From Schoenoplectus triqueter (Eukaryota > Streptophyta > Magnoliopsida > Poales > Cyperaceae), in assembly GCA_964058805.1 (NCBI GenBank), contig CAXKVV010000823.1, forward strand, positions 1 through 36,372: 36,372 bases of DNA. The letters are read 5' to 3'. Shown here piece after piece: positions 22,330 through 33,272 of this stretch. A model generated the notes under the pieces. The model saw nothing but the letters and a program-made list of their open reading frames with translations, was not told the DNA's origin and made no database searches. Position 1 is the stretch's first letter. Every line of letters starts with the position of its first letter. Made by a program: the position numbers and the translations under genes.

Positions 22330-23600
22330 TATTTTTCATGTTGGTCTCTGAAACTTAAAAAAAAAATCAAATTGGTTTCTAAAATTTTATTTTTCACAAA
22401 ATTTGTCCTCAAGTTTCTAGAAAAAAAAACCAATGAGTTGGTACTTAATTTTTTTTTTCAGAAACAAACTAGTTGGTCTTTAAATTGAAATTACATCAAA
22501 TGAATCTTTGAAATTTTAGAAGAAGAATAAAATAATATGACTTTTAGTCCTTGATGAGTTTTATCGATAGGTAATGATTACTCTAATTTATATCTAATGT
22601 TGATCACAAATATATGACTTTATCGAGTAATAATTGGGGTGTCAAAACACAAGAACAATGGTAAATTATTGATTCTCACAAATTCACTAATTTAGACTAA
22701 CAAAAGTTAATTTTAGCTAGACTAATGTTAAACTAAATAATAGCAAGTAAAATAATATTTTAAACTAAATGATGAGTACTAGAATTTTTGCTTTTTCTAT
22801 TCACACTTTAATTAATTTACTCAAGTCTTTTTTATTTTTTAGATGATAAACAAGTGTAAGATTGATAATTCTAAATTAGCGTTAACTTGCGCTTTCATGT
22901 GACAACACCGTGTTCAAACCATTTAGACATCATAATTAGATATCTCACCTTAAAAAATCAAACCCTTTATGGTCTTTTCTACTAAAACTTTATCAAAGAT
23001 CGACTACACAATTATAAGATTTATGTCAATATTTGATTTGGTTCTACATCAACCATCTAATCCGCAACTTACCGCTAGGTGTTGTGTGCAACTTAGGTTT
23101 TACTTTTGAGATACGAACTTCTAGATATAGTATTCTATAATCCAGTACAATTCCTAAGGTTTATCACATTTTAAGCATCTGTTAGTTCAAGAATCTAACA
23201 TTTCATTCGAAAGTTATATCACATAACAAATGATAAAAAAATAAAAAATCAAGCAAATTAACTCAAAAAATTTCAAGAACTACAAGCCAAAGATTACGTA
23301 GCACAGAAAATAGAGAAAAAAAAAGAATAAACCTAAAATCTCACTTAATCTCTTGCTCAAATTATTGGATTTGGCATATAGTTCTTCTAGATCTTGTTCA
23401 AAGTGCTAGATCACTTCAAAAGCTTTAAAACAAGTTTCTTGGTGGCTAGGGCGTGCTTGGAAAGAGAAAGGTATTTTCTTTTATATCTCGAGTCAAAAAT
23501 AACAAGAAAACATGCTAAAATCTTGCAATGAGATGTGTGCGCAGTGCGCGGTTCGCAGACATGAGGTTCGCTTCAGAATTTCTTGAAAAAATGGGTAAGT
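22330..23600. other. Intergenic DNA, nothing recognised
   Basis: AT-rich with no supported exon, RNA gene or transposon terminus. Poly-A and poly-T runs near 22350-22460 may mark old retroposon tails. Confidence 0.5.
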
Positions 23601-23608
23601 ATCAAAAT

Positions 23609-24049
23609 CAGGGGCGGATCCACCATTCCCCAGGGGGGGCAGCGGCCCCCCTCTGGATTTTGAAAAACAGTGCTTTTCGGTAATATTTTTGGTAATTTGC
23701 CCCCCCTGGAAATTTTTTTGGCCCCCCCTGGATTGTCTGATTAATTTTATTGAGAAAAAATATTTAATATCATATATAATGAAATAATTATGCAAAGATA
23801 TCAAAATATAAAATTTTATAGACGAAAATTTTCTTCATCAACTTCATTATCTATTAGTTTGAGCTTTATTTTATTGTTATTTTTAATATATAAAATGTTA
23901 TTATTCTAATAAATTTTTTATTAGGTAAGAATATATATTAAATTATTATTTTTTTTATTTAGTACCCGATTAGTTAATGAATTTAAACCCGATAAGCTAT
24001 TAGAATTCGATATTTGCCCTCCCTGACTAAAATCCTACATCCGCCCATG
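23609..24049. mobile_element. 441-bp non-autonomous hAT-type element
   Basis: Left end CAGGGGCGGATCCA and right end (minus strand) CATGGGCGGATGTA are inverted. They are flanked by a perfect 8-bp duplication atcaaaat (23601-23608 and 24050-24057), the hAT hallmark. The left 120 bp have three blocks of 6-7 G or C. The interior is A/T-rich and non-coding. A second, diverged copy of the family is at 15052-15444. Confidence 0.9.
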
Positions 24050-24057
24050 ATCAAAAT

Positions 24058-25500
24058 GCCAAATGATCTAGTTGTGGTATGTGTGGCTCGGTATGCGGTG
24101 TGCACGCCTAACATCTTGTCATCTTGATGTTTCCTTTGCTTGCTTTGTTGCGTCTTGATCCGCTTGTGCTCTACAAATAAAACATAACAGTACAGATTAT
24201 AAATGATAACAAAATAATTCAAATATCCTAAAAATTAATAATTTTATGAGATTGTTCTAATAAAAAGTATGTACTAAAGATTTATCAATCCTTTAACAAC
24301 AAAAACAACAAAATAAATTTCTAAAACTTATTTCCAGTCGGTGTAAATGGACTAATAATGCACTGGGTCATGCTGTATTATTTTATTTTTTAAGCAAATC
24401 TATTCAATATTTTGAGACTTGTATTAGATTCAATTTTCACGAGTTATAGCGGGTCAGTTCCGGTTGATAAATTTATCTCAAACAACAATGTCTGGGTGCA
24501 AACAAAAGTACAGGAAAAAAATTTAGTGTTTTTTCATTCAAAAGTTTAATGAATTATTGATGTAATTTAAAGTTTAAGAACTAATTTAATTTTTCACAAA
24601 AAGTTAAGTGGACTCTTTTGATTCTCTTAAAAGATTCAAAAATCAACGTGGTGTAAATAAAAGTCTAAAAAGCAGTTTAACACGAATTCTCCCTAATTTA
24701 AATTGTTTATTTGTCTTAAATTAACTGCGCTTTCATGTTGACTGGTTAAACTCATTTTGAAGACACAAGTATAGTGTGCTTTTTTTTAAAAGGAACAATT
24801 ACATCCAAAATGAAAATAACAGAAGAATTATTAGATTCAAATCCAAATAATACAAAATATTAAGTAAGCTATAAACTAAGTATTATACTTTAATAATTTA
24901 GATGATTGTGTCTTTTATTCAATAACCTTTCTCTCACTCAACCAAGGGTTTTCTTCGTACAAAAGTTGTTAGTAGGGGTGTAAACAAAGCGGATAATATC
25001 TTCTTTGTCCGGCTCTATATACGTCATCTGTATTCGAATATTAATTATTCATATTTATATCCAATTTGTATCCATAAAAAATAATATGGATACAAATACA
25101 AATTTTATTTTAGACTCTATTATTCATGTCCGGAATAAAAAAACATATATTATAAAATAGTATTAGTTATTAAAAAAATTATTTATATATAATATTACTA
25201 TTACAAATATTAATTAATAATTGAGTTTGCCAGGTGTAGCACGGATGCCCCACGTCTATAGATCATTTCTCCATTTTCAAAGTTTAAATGGTCGATCCAA
25301 TTTTTTAAAATGATTTTCATTCAAAAATTTAGTTGTAAATCAAATTTCATATTTTTTTTTAAATTTTTAGATAGAAAATTAAGAAGTGGATATCAATATA
25401 GTTTCAACACTTTTCATCAAAGACTCAAAGTAGTGTGCTGGAGCAGCAGAGCTATTGAAATCTTTCATTTATGAACTATCAGCCGGAAAATAAATATATA
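24058..25500. other. Intergenic DNA, nothing recognised
   Basis: No exon visible. At about 24974 the string taggggtgtaaac resembles the termini of some plant transposons, but no partner end was found. Confidence 0.45.
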
Positions 25501-25611
25501 TTTTGTTAGTCTGTAATCAACCAGATCATTTAAATATAATTTTTTGTTAGTCTTTAATCAACCAGATCATTTAAATATAATTGTTTATTAGTCTGTAATC
25601 AACCAGATCAA
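25501..25611 (+). repeat. 41-bp tandem repeat, about 2.7 copies
   Basis: Units start at 25501, 25542 and 25583. The first two differ at one base and the third is partial and slightly diverged. The core is ttagtctgtaatcaacc. Confidence 0.9.
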
Positions 25612-25767
25612 TTACGATCGCTTTAATTGTGGCCACAATATACAAAGAAATCCAGCGGAAAGAAAATTTTATTGAAAAACGGAGGAGAAAAAATAACACA
25701 TGCATCTTTCTCTCTCAGCCAACACACACATTGAATGTATATCTTTGTATTACTCCACTAAAGGCAT

Positions 25768-25932
25768 TTGCGTAGGTGTAGGCCGGTTCGTAGTTGCCTC
25801 CATTAATTAATGCTTTAATTTATAGTTCTTTTTTTATTATCTTCCTCGCATATGTATAATCCTTCATCAGTGGTTGCGTAGGTGCAGGCGGGTTCCTAGT
25901 TGCCTCCATTAATTATCATTTAATTTATAGTT
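25768..25932 (+). repeat. 60-bp direct repeat, copies 106 bp apart
   Basis: 25768-25827 and 25874-25932 are near copies, each beginning ttgcgtaggtg, containing gttgcctccattaatta and ending tttaatttatagtt. They resemble a local segmental duplication. Confidence 0.8.
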
Positions 25933-26105
25933 AACATCCATAAATTAATGAGCGGCATATTGTGGGATCAAAGAATTACTGGCTACAATGCTACATTGTA
26001 TCCGGACTAGCTTTATTCGATCACTACTAGTCATCGAGCCACATGGTGCTAGCGGTGAGCATTTCACACCTCTATTTCAATAATAATAATAATAATAATA
26101 ATAAT

Positions 26106-26518
26106 AGTTAGATTATGGTGCTATATGTAGTTAATGAATAATATTTGCTATATACTAAAAAAATATAGATAAATCATATTCAAATCTTAATTTATGAATC
26201 TTAATAAATTTTTTATATCAAAATATGATGGGATATAAAAAAAATTTATATTTTTAAAATTTTCTGAGTATTAGTTTTGAATTGTTTAAGATGATTTAAT
26301 AATAATAATAATAAAATAATATATATTTCTAGGTCATTTTTAAAAATTCAAAACTAATACTTAGAAAATTTGAAAAATAGAAATTTTTTATATCCCATCA
26401 TATTTTGATATAAAGAATTTATTAAGACCCATAAATCAAAATTTAAAAATGATTTAACTATAATTTTGAGTCCATAATAAATTTAATCATTAACTACACG
26501 TAGCACCATAGCTTAACT
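26106..26518. mobile_element. 413-bp palindromic MITE in a TAA repeat
   Basis: The termini 26106-26135 and 26489-26518 are inverted with a few mismatches (agttagattatggtgctat on the left). The arms stay complementary toward the centre near 26312, with a perfect 24-bp pair at 26214-26237 and 26389-26412. TAA/AAT triplet runs flank both ends, so the duplication could be TAA (as in Tourist/Harbinger MITEs) but cannot be told from the microsatellite. No coding capacity. Confidence 0.82.
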
Positions 26519-27023
26519 CTAATAATAATAATAATAACACTTATATTTGTATTTTTCTGAAAAAATACAGAAATATGATTATACATTAAAATATTTTTTA
26601 GATTATGTCCCTCACCCAAAAAATTTCAATTAGTAGTCTATTAATGGCAATCAATGGCCTGCTGAAGAGATCCTATTAACCATTGAATCAAACCCCAAAA
26701 AAGAAAATAATTATAATAAGTAAATAAATTTCAGGGATGCAACCAGCAAATGATTTTGTGCATAGAGATCCTTCTATTGCAGGATGCATCTTCGATCACC
26801 AAGATGTCAGTTAGATTACAGCTTTTAATTAATAAAAAAATGTTATTATCGTACAGAAGCTAAAATTATTAATCAATTATGGTAGTTCACCATCAGTTCA
26901 CATGGTAGAGAAAATTGATAAAGAAATCCGAAATCCACCAAACAAAGTCATTATTACAATAACTGACTAGCTCCTTCCAAGTCTGATAACAAAAAGAAGG
27001 GGAGCCAGGAGAAAGTGGGTGTC
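26519..27023. other. Intergenic DNA and 3' flank of the SET gene
   Basis: Should include the 3' UTR of the minus-strand SET gene. Nothing else is recognised. Confidence 0.5.
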
Positions 27024-29339
27024 TTATTCTTCTGACAAGCAACGCAGACAGTTGCACTTGAAACCAAAGCCTTCTAAAAGAATCTTTTGCCTTGCCTCTT
27101 TGTCCATGCTAGCATCAATATAGCAGATCCTCAGCTCCTCACCTGTGATGAATTCTCAAATTAAAGAGCATGAATATAAATATAGATATATGAATATTAA
27201 TTCATGTTTAGTTTACGTGTACCTTCTTCAATATCCCGTAGAGCCTTCATCTTAGCATCTGAGCTGTCTACCCATACTATGTGTGTATTTGGGTCTATAG
27301 AGAAAAAAGAAAAATATTTACTGTCAAAATATTATCAAATAACATAAACCATCTAGCCAATGGAAAAAGAATGTACCACAGTCATGATTATAGAAAGAGG
27401 GAACAATGTAAACAGCATTTCCAATTGCTGCATCTTCACCAATCAATGCAACTGCTGATGCGAGGAGATCTTCATATGAGCCACAGGTTAATTCTATTCT
27501 GAATGCATTTATTCGTATCCTTGCCAGCACATTGATGTACCATTCTTTGCTGAGGACTAGGGTCATTAAAGATCACTCCAACCAATGAAAATTTGGTTTT
27601 CACCAACAACAACAACAAAGCCTTTAATCCCAAAATAAATTGGGGTAGGCTAGAAATGAAACCCAATCGGAAAGCATAAGAAAATTTGGTTTTCACCAAG
27701 AAATAAAATGGAGAGTAGAAAGTGCAGCTAAACGACTTGATTTTAAGTAATATTATCACACAATACAATCCAGTAAAAGATTAGAAACAATAAAACATCA
27801 ATAGAACATTTCTTCTCCTTGCTCCTAAAAATATGTAAGAAGTAACCTTTTTTTTTCCAACTGGGGAACTACAGCACTCGCATTACCTTATCAGCATATT
27901 ACAGCTACTCAGATATTATTTTTCTCTTCATGAAATTGTCAGTTAGCTAATAACTTATCATTAAGAGTACAATAAACACACAAATTAAATGCTGATGGTA
28001 GTCTTTCTAAAAGCTGGTTGTAGAAGTGTCACTTCATAATTCAAAACCCTGAACATGGCAATAATAATGTCATAGTGATGAATTGTCAAATTCTGATACA
28101 ACCCTGAACATGGCAATAATACTGTCATAGTGATGAATTGTCAAATTCTGATACAAGGGACACTATTGAAGTTATTTTAAATGATAATGTGAAGAAATGA
28201 TACATGTCGTCACCATCATACGAATAGTGAAATTCTGATACGAGGGACTCTATTGAAGTTATTAATAATGATAATGTGAAGAAAGGATACATGCCATCAC
28301 CAGCAAATGAATAGTCAAATTGTGATACGAGGGACTATTGAAGTTATTTAATAATGATAATGTGAAGAAAGGATACATGCCGTCACCTCATCAGCAATGT
28401 TAGCTTTCTTAAATGCATTTTCCAACAGCTTGAACTCCTGCTCCATCTACACAGTTCAATCTAAAAGTTCTCAGAAAAAAGAATTAACAAAATTTGCAAT
28501 GATAACAAAAAGTTGTCGGACTGCATAATTTATTCTCACCTGAGGTAGCATCTCTTTGTTTAAAAGTCCTGGCTGGAGTATATCAAGAGAATCTGATGGC
28601 ACTACACCGCACATAACCATACATGCCAGCCGTTTCACCATCAATGGATATTTCAATCCTCGATTCCTTCACATTTTAACAATTGATAGACACAATCAAT
28701 GAAACAATGATCACAAGAACTATAGCTTAAAACAATATTAATATTTAACATGATAACCTGCAGTGTTCTTCGAACATCGACCAATCGCCTCTGCTTTCAA
28801 CTTCATGAAATGCCTGAATTCATGTATGTAGAAAGATAAACTAGAGGTGAGACTGAAGAAAATAAAAGATAATACACTTTTTAAAAAGATCATACAAGAA
28901 GTTCACACCATAGATTTCTCCCGGCAGCTGTGGCTACAGAAATAGTACAAGCCAGGGCCCACATCATCCTTCCCTTCTTTCCTCCTCAAGCAATTATAAC
29001 AAACCTAAACCCTAAGCTAATTTAGGAGAGAGAAAAAAATAATAAGTGACAATAAGGTTTTTCTACCAGAAATTGCATTACTTCGTTAAGGCGAGAGAGA
29101 GAAGGATGGGTAATGAGAGGCTTGGCGGAGTGGATCATTTCACCGGCGGTGATCGGACGCGTGGCGAACACCCCTCGCCCGGCGGAGCTGGTGTACGCGA
29201 TCCGGATGGGAGGCGGGTCGGATCGAAATGAGTCCGATTTTGCGCAGGGACCAGTAGAGGTGGCAGTGGAGAAAAGTTGTAAGGAGAGGAGGTGTCGGAG
29301 ATACGGCGGCGTGTGGCGCCGAAAGGCGACGGAGAGCAT
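27024..29339 (-). CDS. ATXR4: ATXR4/SDG38-like SET-domain protein, 8 exons, complete
   Basis: Exons in minus order are 29339-29082, 29004-28909, 28813-28758, 28666-28540, 28446-28377, 27556-27377, 27294-27223 and 27142-27024. Phases join and the product is 325 aa, the length I recall for Arabidopsis ATXR4. The family are putative protein-lysine methyltransferases. Residues 1-25 are basic and hydroxylated, ending LQLFSTAT, like a mitochondrial presequence. The SET domain begins at about residue 50 (IRIAYTSSAGRGVFATRPI). A zinc-binding insert follows (CYNC 88-91, CSHSC 109-113). SET motifs are NHDC (259-262) and EELRICYID with the catalytic-type Y294. A post-SET CNCLRC is at 316-321. The start at 29339 is preferred over an upstream in-frame ATG (29465) because it gives the presequence. 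The exon 5 donor is unusual (AT before GTATCC). Substrate unknown. Confidence 0.9.
27607..27679 (-). mobile_element. 5'-truncated SINE in intron 5 of the SET gene
   Basis: The 73-bp insert is flanked by a perfect 20-bp duplication gaaaatttggttttcaccaa (27587-27606 and 27680-27699). On the minus strand it ends in GGCTTTGTTGTTGTTG after a cccaattt..gggatt block, like the 3' end of plant Au-type SINEs with a TTG tail. Long target duplication plus tail indicates LINE-mediated insertion. The 5' half of the SINE is missing. Confidence 0.85.
28046..28155 (+). repeat. 55-bp tandem duplication in intron 5
   Basis: 28046-28100 and 28101-28155 are near-identical copies beginning accctgaacatggcaataat. 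They adjoin the 87-bp array. Confidence 0.88.
28144..28404 (+). repeat. 87-bp tandem array crossing the exon 5 donor
   Basis: Three units start at 28144, 28231 and 28318, each with gatac..ggga, ttgaagttatt and ataatgtgaagaaa, then gatacatg followed by tcacc. The third unit contains the last 28 nt of exon 5 and its splice donor (28377/28376). The other two place copies of the same donor region inside the intron. Confidence 0.88.
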
Positions 29340-30389
29340 CGGAGAAGACTCAGAAGAGTTATCGTAGGGTTTGGCGCCATTTTTCCTGCCCGACCCGATA
29401 TTTAACGGTCTCACAAACCCGATATTTTTGTTATAAAACAAGAGCTTCATTGATTCGACATTCAATTTTTTTTTTCTAAAATCTCTGATAAAATCTGAAC
29501 ATCTGCATGTTTATTGTGAGGCAAGATTTAGTAAAATTTGTGTTAGGTATTCAATTGTTTTTCTTTCAATCAATATCATTAAATAGCTTTTTCTGGACAT
29601 CCAAAATCACAAGCATTATTGTTAATACTAAACAAAAAGTACAAAACACATTTATAGCTTCTATTGAAGCATTCTATTTCTACTTAGTGCCAAAATAGTT
29701 TTTTTTTTCTTATTGTAATGACTACTTTAAAAATTGATATAATATTCTTCTTGTTGCCAGGGTAAAGTATTTGTTGGGAGAATGGTTCCATTAATGCCAT
29801 ATGAAAATTTTCATTTGACATGATAAAAATAAAAATATAAATATAAACTAAATATTATTGAGGATAAATGAACTAAGAGTTTGATCCACGTAAAATACTA
29901 AGAAAGTCAATTGTTTCATTATTTGTATTTTTGTATAATAATCATTTTTGTTTCATGTTAAAGGCTCTTCTTCTATAGGACTTTTTATGTAGTAGTTTTT
30001 CTTTATAAAGATTTAATTTGTAATATTTTTCTCATTGAATCAGGAAAAGTTTATTTTCACAGAATCGGAATCGAAAGCGTGTTGTCTTACACATAGCTGA
30101 GATAACTGTTGGCTGAAATGAATAAAATAGTTTAAACTTTAAAGAATATATCTGAAACTAGAATAAAATAGTTAAATGCAAGTAGCTGATTAATACAATC
30201 TTTGCTCAATTACTATACTACATTAGTCATTAATTACATTGTTTTAGTAATTAGCTTAATTACATAATTACAGCTATTCTACGCTGAAGAGTTCTATTTT
30301 AGCTGTTCTGACACTACTTGAAACTGTCTGGCAACATTTTTACCACATTTCAACATTGATGTTACCAGACAAAACCACAGTGAATAGGA
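29340..30389. other. Intergenic: SET gene promoter side and downstream gene 3' flank
   Basis: No further exon is supported. It must hold the 5' flank of the SET gene and the 3' UTR of the membrane-protein gene. Shadow frames around 29046-29380 are antisense or off-frame to SET exon 1. Confidence 0.5.
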
Positions 30390-32582
30390 TCACTCCGATT
30401 CCCTTTTGAGTGGCTTAAATGCTGAAAGAAGAACTGAAATTTTATTTGCCCAAAACCCAGCAGCACCAGCAAACAACTCAGCTGGCGTCAGCACAAAGCT
30501 TGAGTCTCCACTTCTATATTTCACCAAAACTGCACTTGCTGCAATCACCAATGCCAAAATCAGCAATGGCCTTCTCATGGAATTTTGCACTTTGCCACTT
30601 TCAGGGTACAGTTCTGGGCCAGGTATTGCATCAACCGACCTCTGTAAAAGAATCAAGTAAAGGAACCCACAAAAACCACCAAATAGAAAAACATATGACT
30701 CCTTTTCATAAGATAATAAACTTAACACTCCAAAACCAGTTAAAATAAGGGCCAAATCATAGATTAACAGAGAGAACTTGAGATCAGCATAGTCTCTCAT
30801 ACTTTGCTCCTTTGATTCCTTCTTTGCTTTTAAGTTGGATGTAACTGAACTTGCAGGTAGTGATGAGAGATCTTTTCCTTGCAACTCTGTGGTCAGAACA
30901 GGTCTTAGCTCGGTCATAGAGACACTCCTTTCTCCAAGAGATATTGCAGTTCCATCAAATTTGTACTGCAAGCCATTAAACTGAAAATTTTCTGATTGTT
31001 CTTGATCATTTGACTGTGGCTCGAGGATAGTTAGCTGAACTCCATCTAGTTTCCATGAGCCTGACCTTTATGGTAAAATGAGATGTTAAGTACACCAGAG
31101 GTTGTTCAAAGAAACATACGACACCAAACTAGACCAAGTACAACTGCACAAGGAAAATAAATAAAGGCAAAATGCATGCCGTTCCGTACTTTTAGAATAC
31201 CAACAAATAGCTTGTAAAATGACATACCTCATGTGGTAACCCTTGAAATAAAGCAATATCAGATATGCCTTAATAGAGCAAAACAAATATATACCATATC
31301 AATTGCTTTTTACATTTCATTTACCTGATGCTCATTTTGCACATTCTTAGCTGATATTACTGTCCATATTATATGAGAGAGTCATTTAAAATGACAGCAT
31401 TTTTAAAGGAAAATGAAGATATTATATTTGAAATATATTTCTTTGCAAGTATATGATAATATTTCTCATTTTGCAGGCTATGCATGACATCCTAAAGGTA
31501 TGTGGTCATAGGGACCCAGATGTAATTATACTTTAATAGGATAAAAACAAGTTGGACAAACAAGATTACCTGAATCAAGGCCAATCCAAAGAGCCACAAT
31601 TTTTCTCAATTTGGCACCTTCAAATGTCACAGTATCGACCAAACCCCGCTGAAAGGGTGCTCCTTCAGCAAAATCAGATGTTTCTTGTGCAGAGTGCTCC
31701 AAATAAGGAATTGATGGTATTCTTCGCAGAATTGAGTTTCCCTCGACATCAACCAGGCATAACATTATACCAGCATTTTGGTCACTCAAGCCAGACCCAA
31801 AATCTCTACTGGTACTTAGCTCAAATATGTAAAATGAGTTAGATTGTTTTAATCTTGAAGGGTAGTAGGTTTTCTTGGGAGTATTTTGGGAATGTATCTT
31901 TGGCTCTTCAGCTGGTAGTAGACGTGCTGGCTTGACATAAGTCTGAAAATCTGACAATTGTACCAGTATTATCAGGCTTATACAATCTTTATATATTTAA
32001 AGGATTGCATCAAAGTTATTTATTTAGAGGATCAGTTAACTAATTAGAGAAACGTCCACAATTTATAGAAGCCAAATTTTAGTTCTTTCCAACAGGAGGT
32101 CTTGGGAACAAAATAGGGTTTCTCATTTCTTCCTAGCACAAAAATTGCAAAAGCCACTTGAAATATTGTACACAGAGATATTCATCTGAATCAGGATCTA
32201 TGTTACACCTATAATAAAATATTACATCCGTAATTCTAAGCATTAGCTAAACTAGGTAAAGGAAAGAGAAAAAGAAAATATCACGCAAGGAAATTGATCC
32301 CTTGTAATGTCTCCCCATCAATCAACTTTCCAACAGGGAGAAATTACTTCAATCAACAATATCAAATGACTTGAAACTAAATCTTTATAACAAAAAGTCA
32401 CCTTGAAATGGAGATTTTTTTACTATCGCCCGGGGTTGGTAACAGCGCTTCTGCTTTCTTTTCACTATTCCTCTCAATCCAAACCCCAAATTTACCCTCG
32501 AAATTTTATTTACTGAAGAACATCTAGTAGATAAATTGAACCCATTTAGAGAGATCATCTGCTCTGCGCAAGTAATCACCAT
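30390..32582 (-). CDS. Probable plastid membrane protein, PLAT-like region plus four TM segments, 3 exons
   Basis: Exons in minus order are 32582-32402, 31950-31570 and 31060-30390. Phases join, giving 410 aa with TGA stop. Residues 1-58 are basic, Ser-rich and poor in acids, as in a chloroplast transit peptide. Residues 100-200 (YIFELSTSRDFGSG, FQRGLVDTVTFEG, LWIGLDSGSWKLDGVQL) have the spacing of a PLAT/LH2-like beta domain. A Lys/Glu linker leads to four hydrophobic segments at about 282-304, 309-327, 351-369 and 379-403. The pattern with SVDA after the second segment and GFWANKI in the fourth is reminiscent of the Atp1/UncI-like part of CGL160, a thylakoid ATP-synthase assembly factor. 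That likeness is by eye and unproven, so no function is assigned. The exact first Met is chosen for the transit-like leader. The gene lies about 700 bp downstream of the MLO gene, same strand. Confidence 0.78.
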
Positions 32583-33272
32583 CTGTCCTTTCCCAACTGA
32601 ACCACAACAAGCGAGAAATTTTCAAAGAGAAATAACAAGTGTAACAAATAGCTTTTACTTGCCGTGCATTCATAGTTCACTGCACGAGATTTTTTTCTTC
32701 TCTTGTTGGGACTTGGGAAGATATTAATGTAACGGGCCTTTTGGGCTTTAATTGACATGATTTTGACAAACTAGGCCTTTTGAAATTGTAAATTTTGAAA
32801 CACATGTAACTGGCAAGGCGAGCATTTTTCTTTTTGAAACACATGTAACTAGCTACAAACCAGGCCTTTCTGTAAAATGAAAATCTATTTCCAGCAAACC
32901 ATTCTTGGACTTGTAGTAGCTAGGTTTGTGGATGAAGAAGAAGTTTGTGGATGAAGAAGAAGATCTCAATAATTAGAATTGTGCATGAAAAGGATCTTTC
33001 AACTGTTAGTAGTGTTCATGGAAGAATAATCAATTATCTGACAATATATAGTTATAGTATTGCTTTTCTTGATGATAGTGATACGATGATGATGATGATG
33101 TTTTAGTAATATTAATATCAATATTGATAACAGCAACTCATTTGGAATTATTTTACAATATCTAATAGATGTTATGTAAATTAAACATGTCAAGTAAGAT
33201 TTCATAAAAAAAAAACCCAACTAATATAGTTACAACACATAAAAAATCAGATCACTAAGAGATCCTATTTAT
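32583..33272. other. Intergenic DNA with small tandem repeats
   Basis: No exon seen. It contains a 19-bp tandem duplication gtttgtggatgaagaagaa (32924-32942 and 32943-32961), two copies of ttttgaaacacatgtaact near 32786 and 32835, and a short GAT run near 33082-33100. Confidence 0.6.

Noticed and set aside
24974..24990. taggggtgtaaac as a transposon terminus
   Set aside because: No inverted partner or target duplication was found within reach.
28377..28387. Ending SET exon 5 at GAG/GTGACG (28387)
   Set aside because: That donor leaves phase 0, whereas exon 6 needs one preceding base. Ending at 28377 restores the conserved FLSKEWY junction.
29135..29380. 81-codon minus frame starting MAPNP over SET exon 1
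   Set aside because: It is in a different frame from the conserved GRGVFATRPI sequence, so it is a shadow of the real exon.
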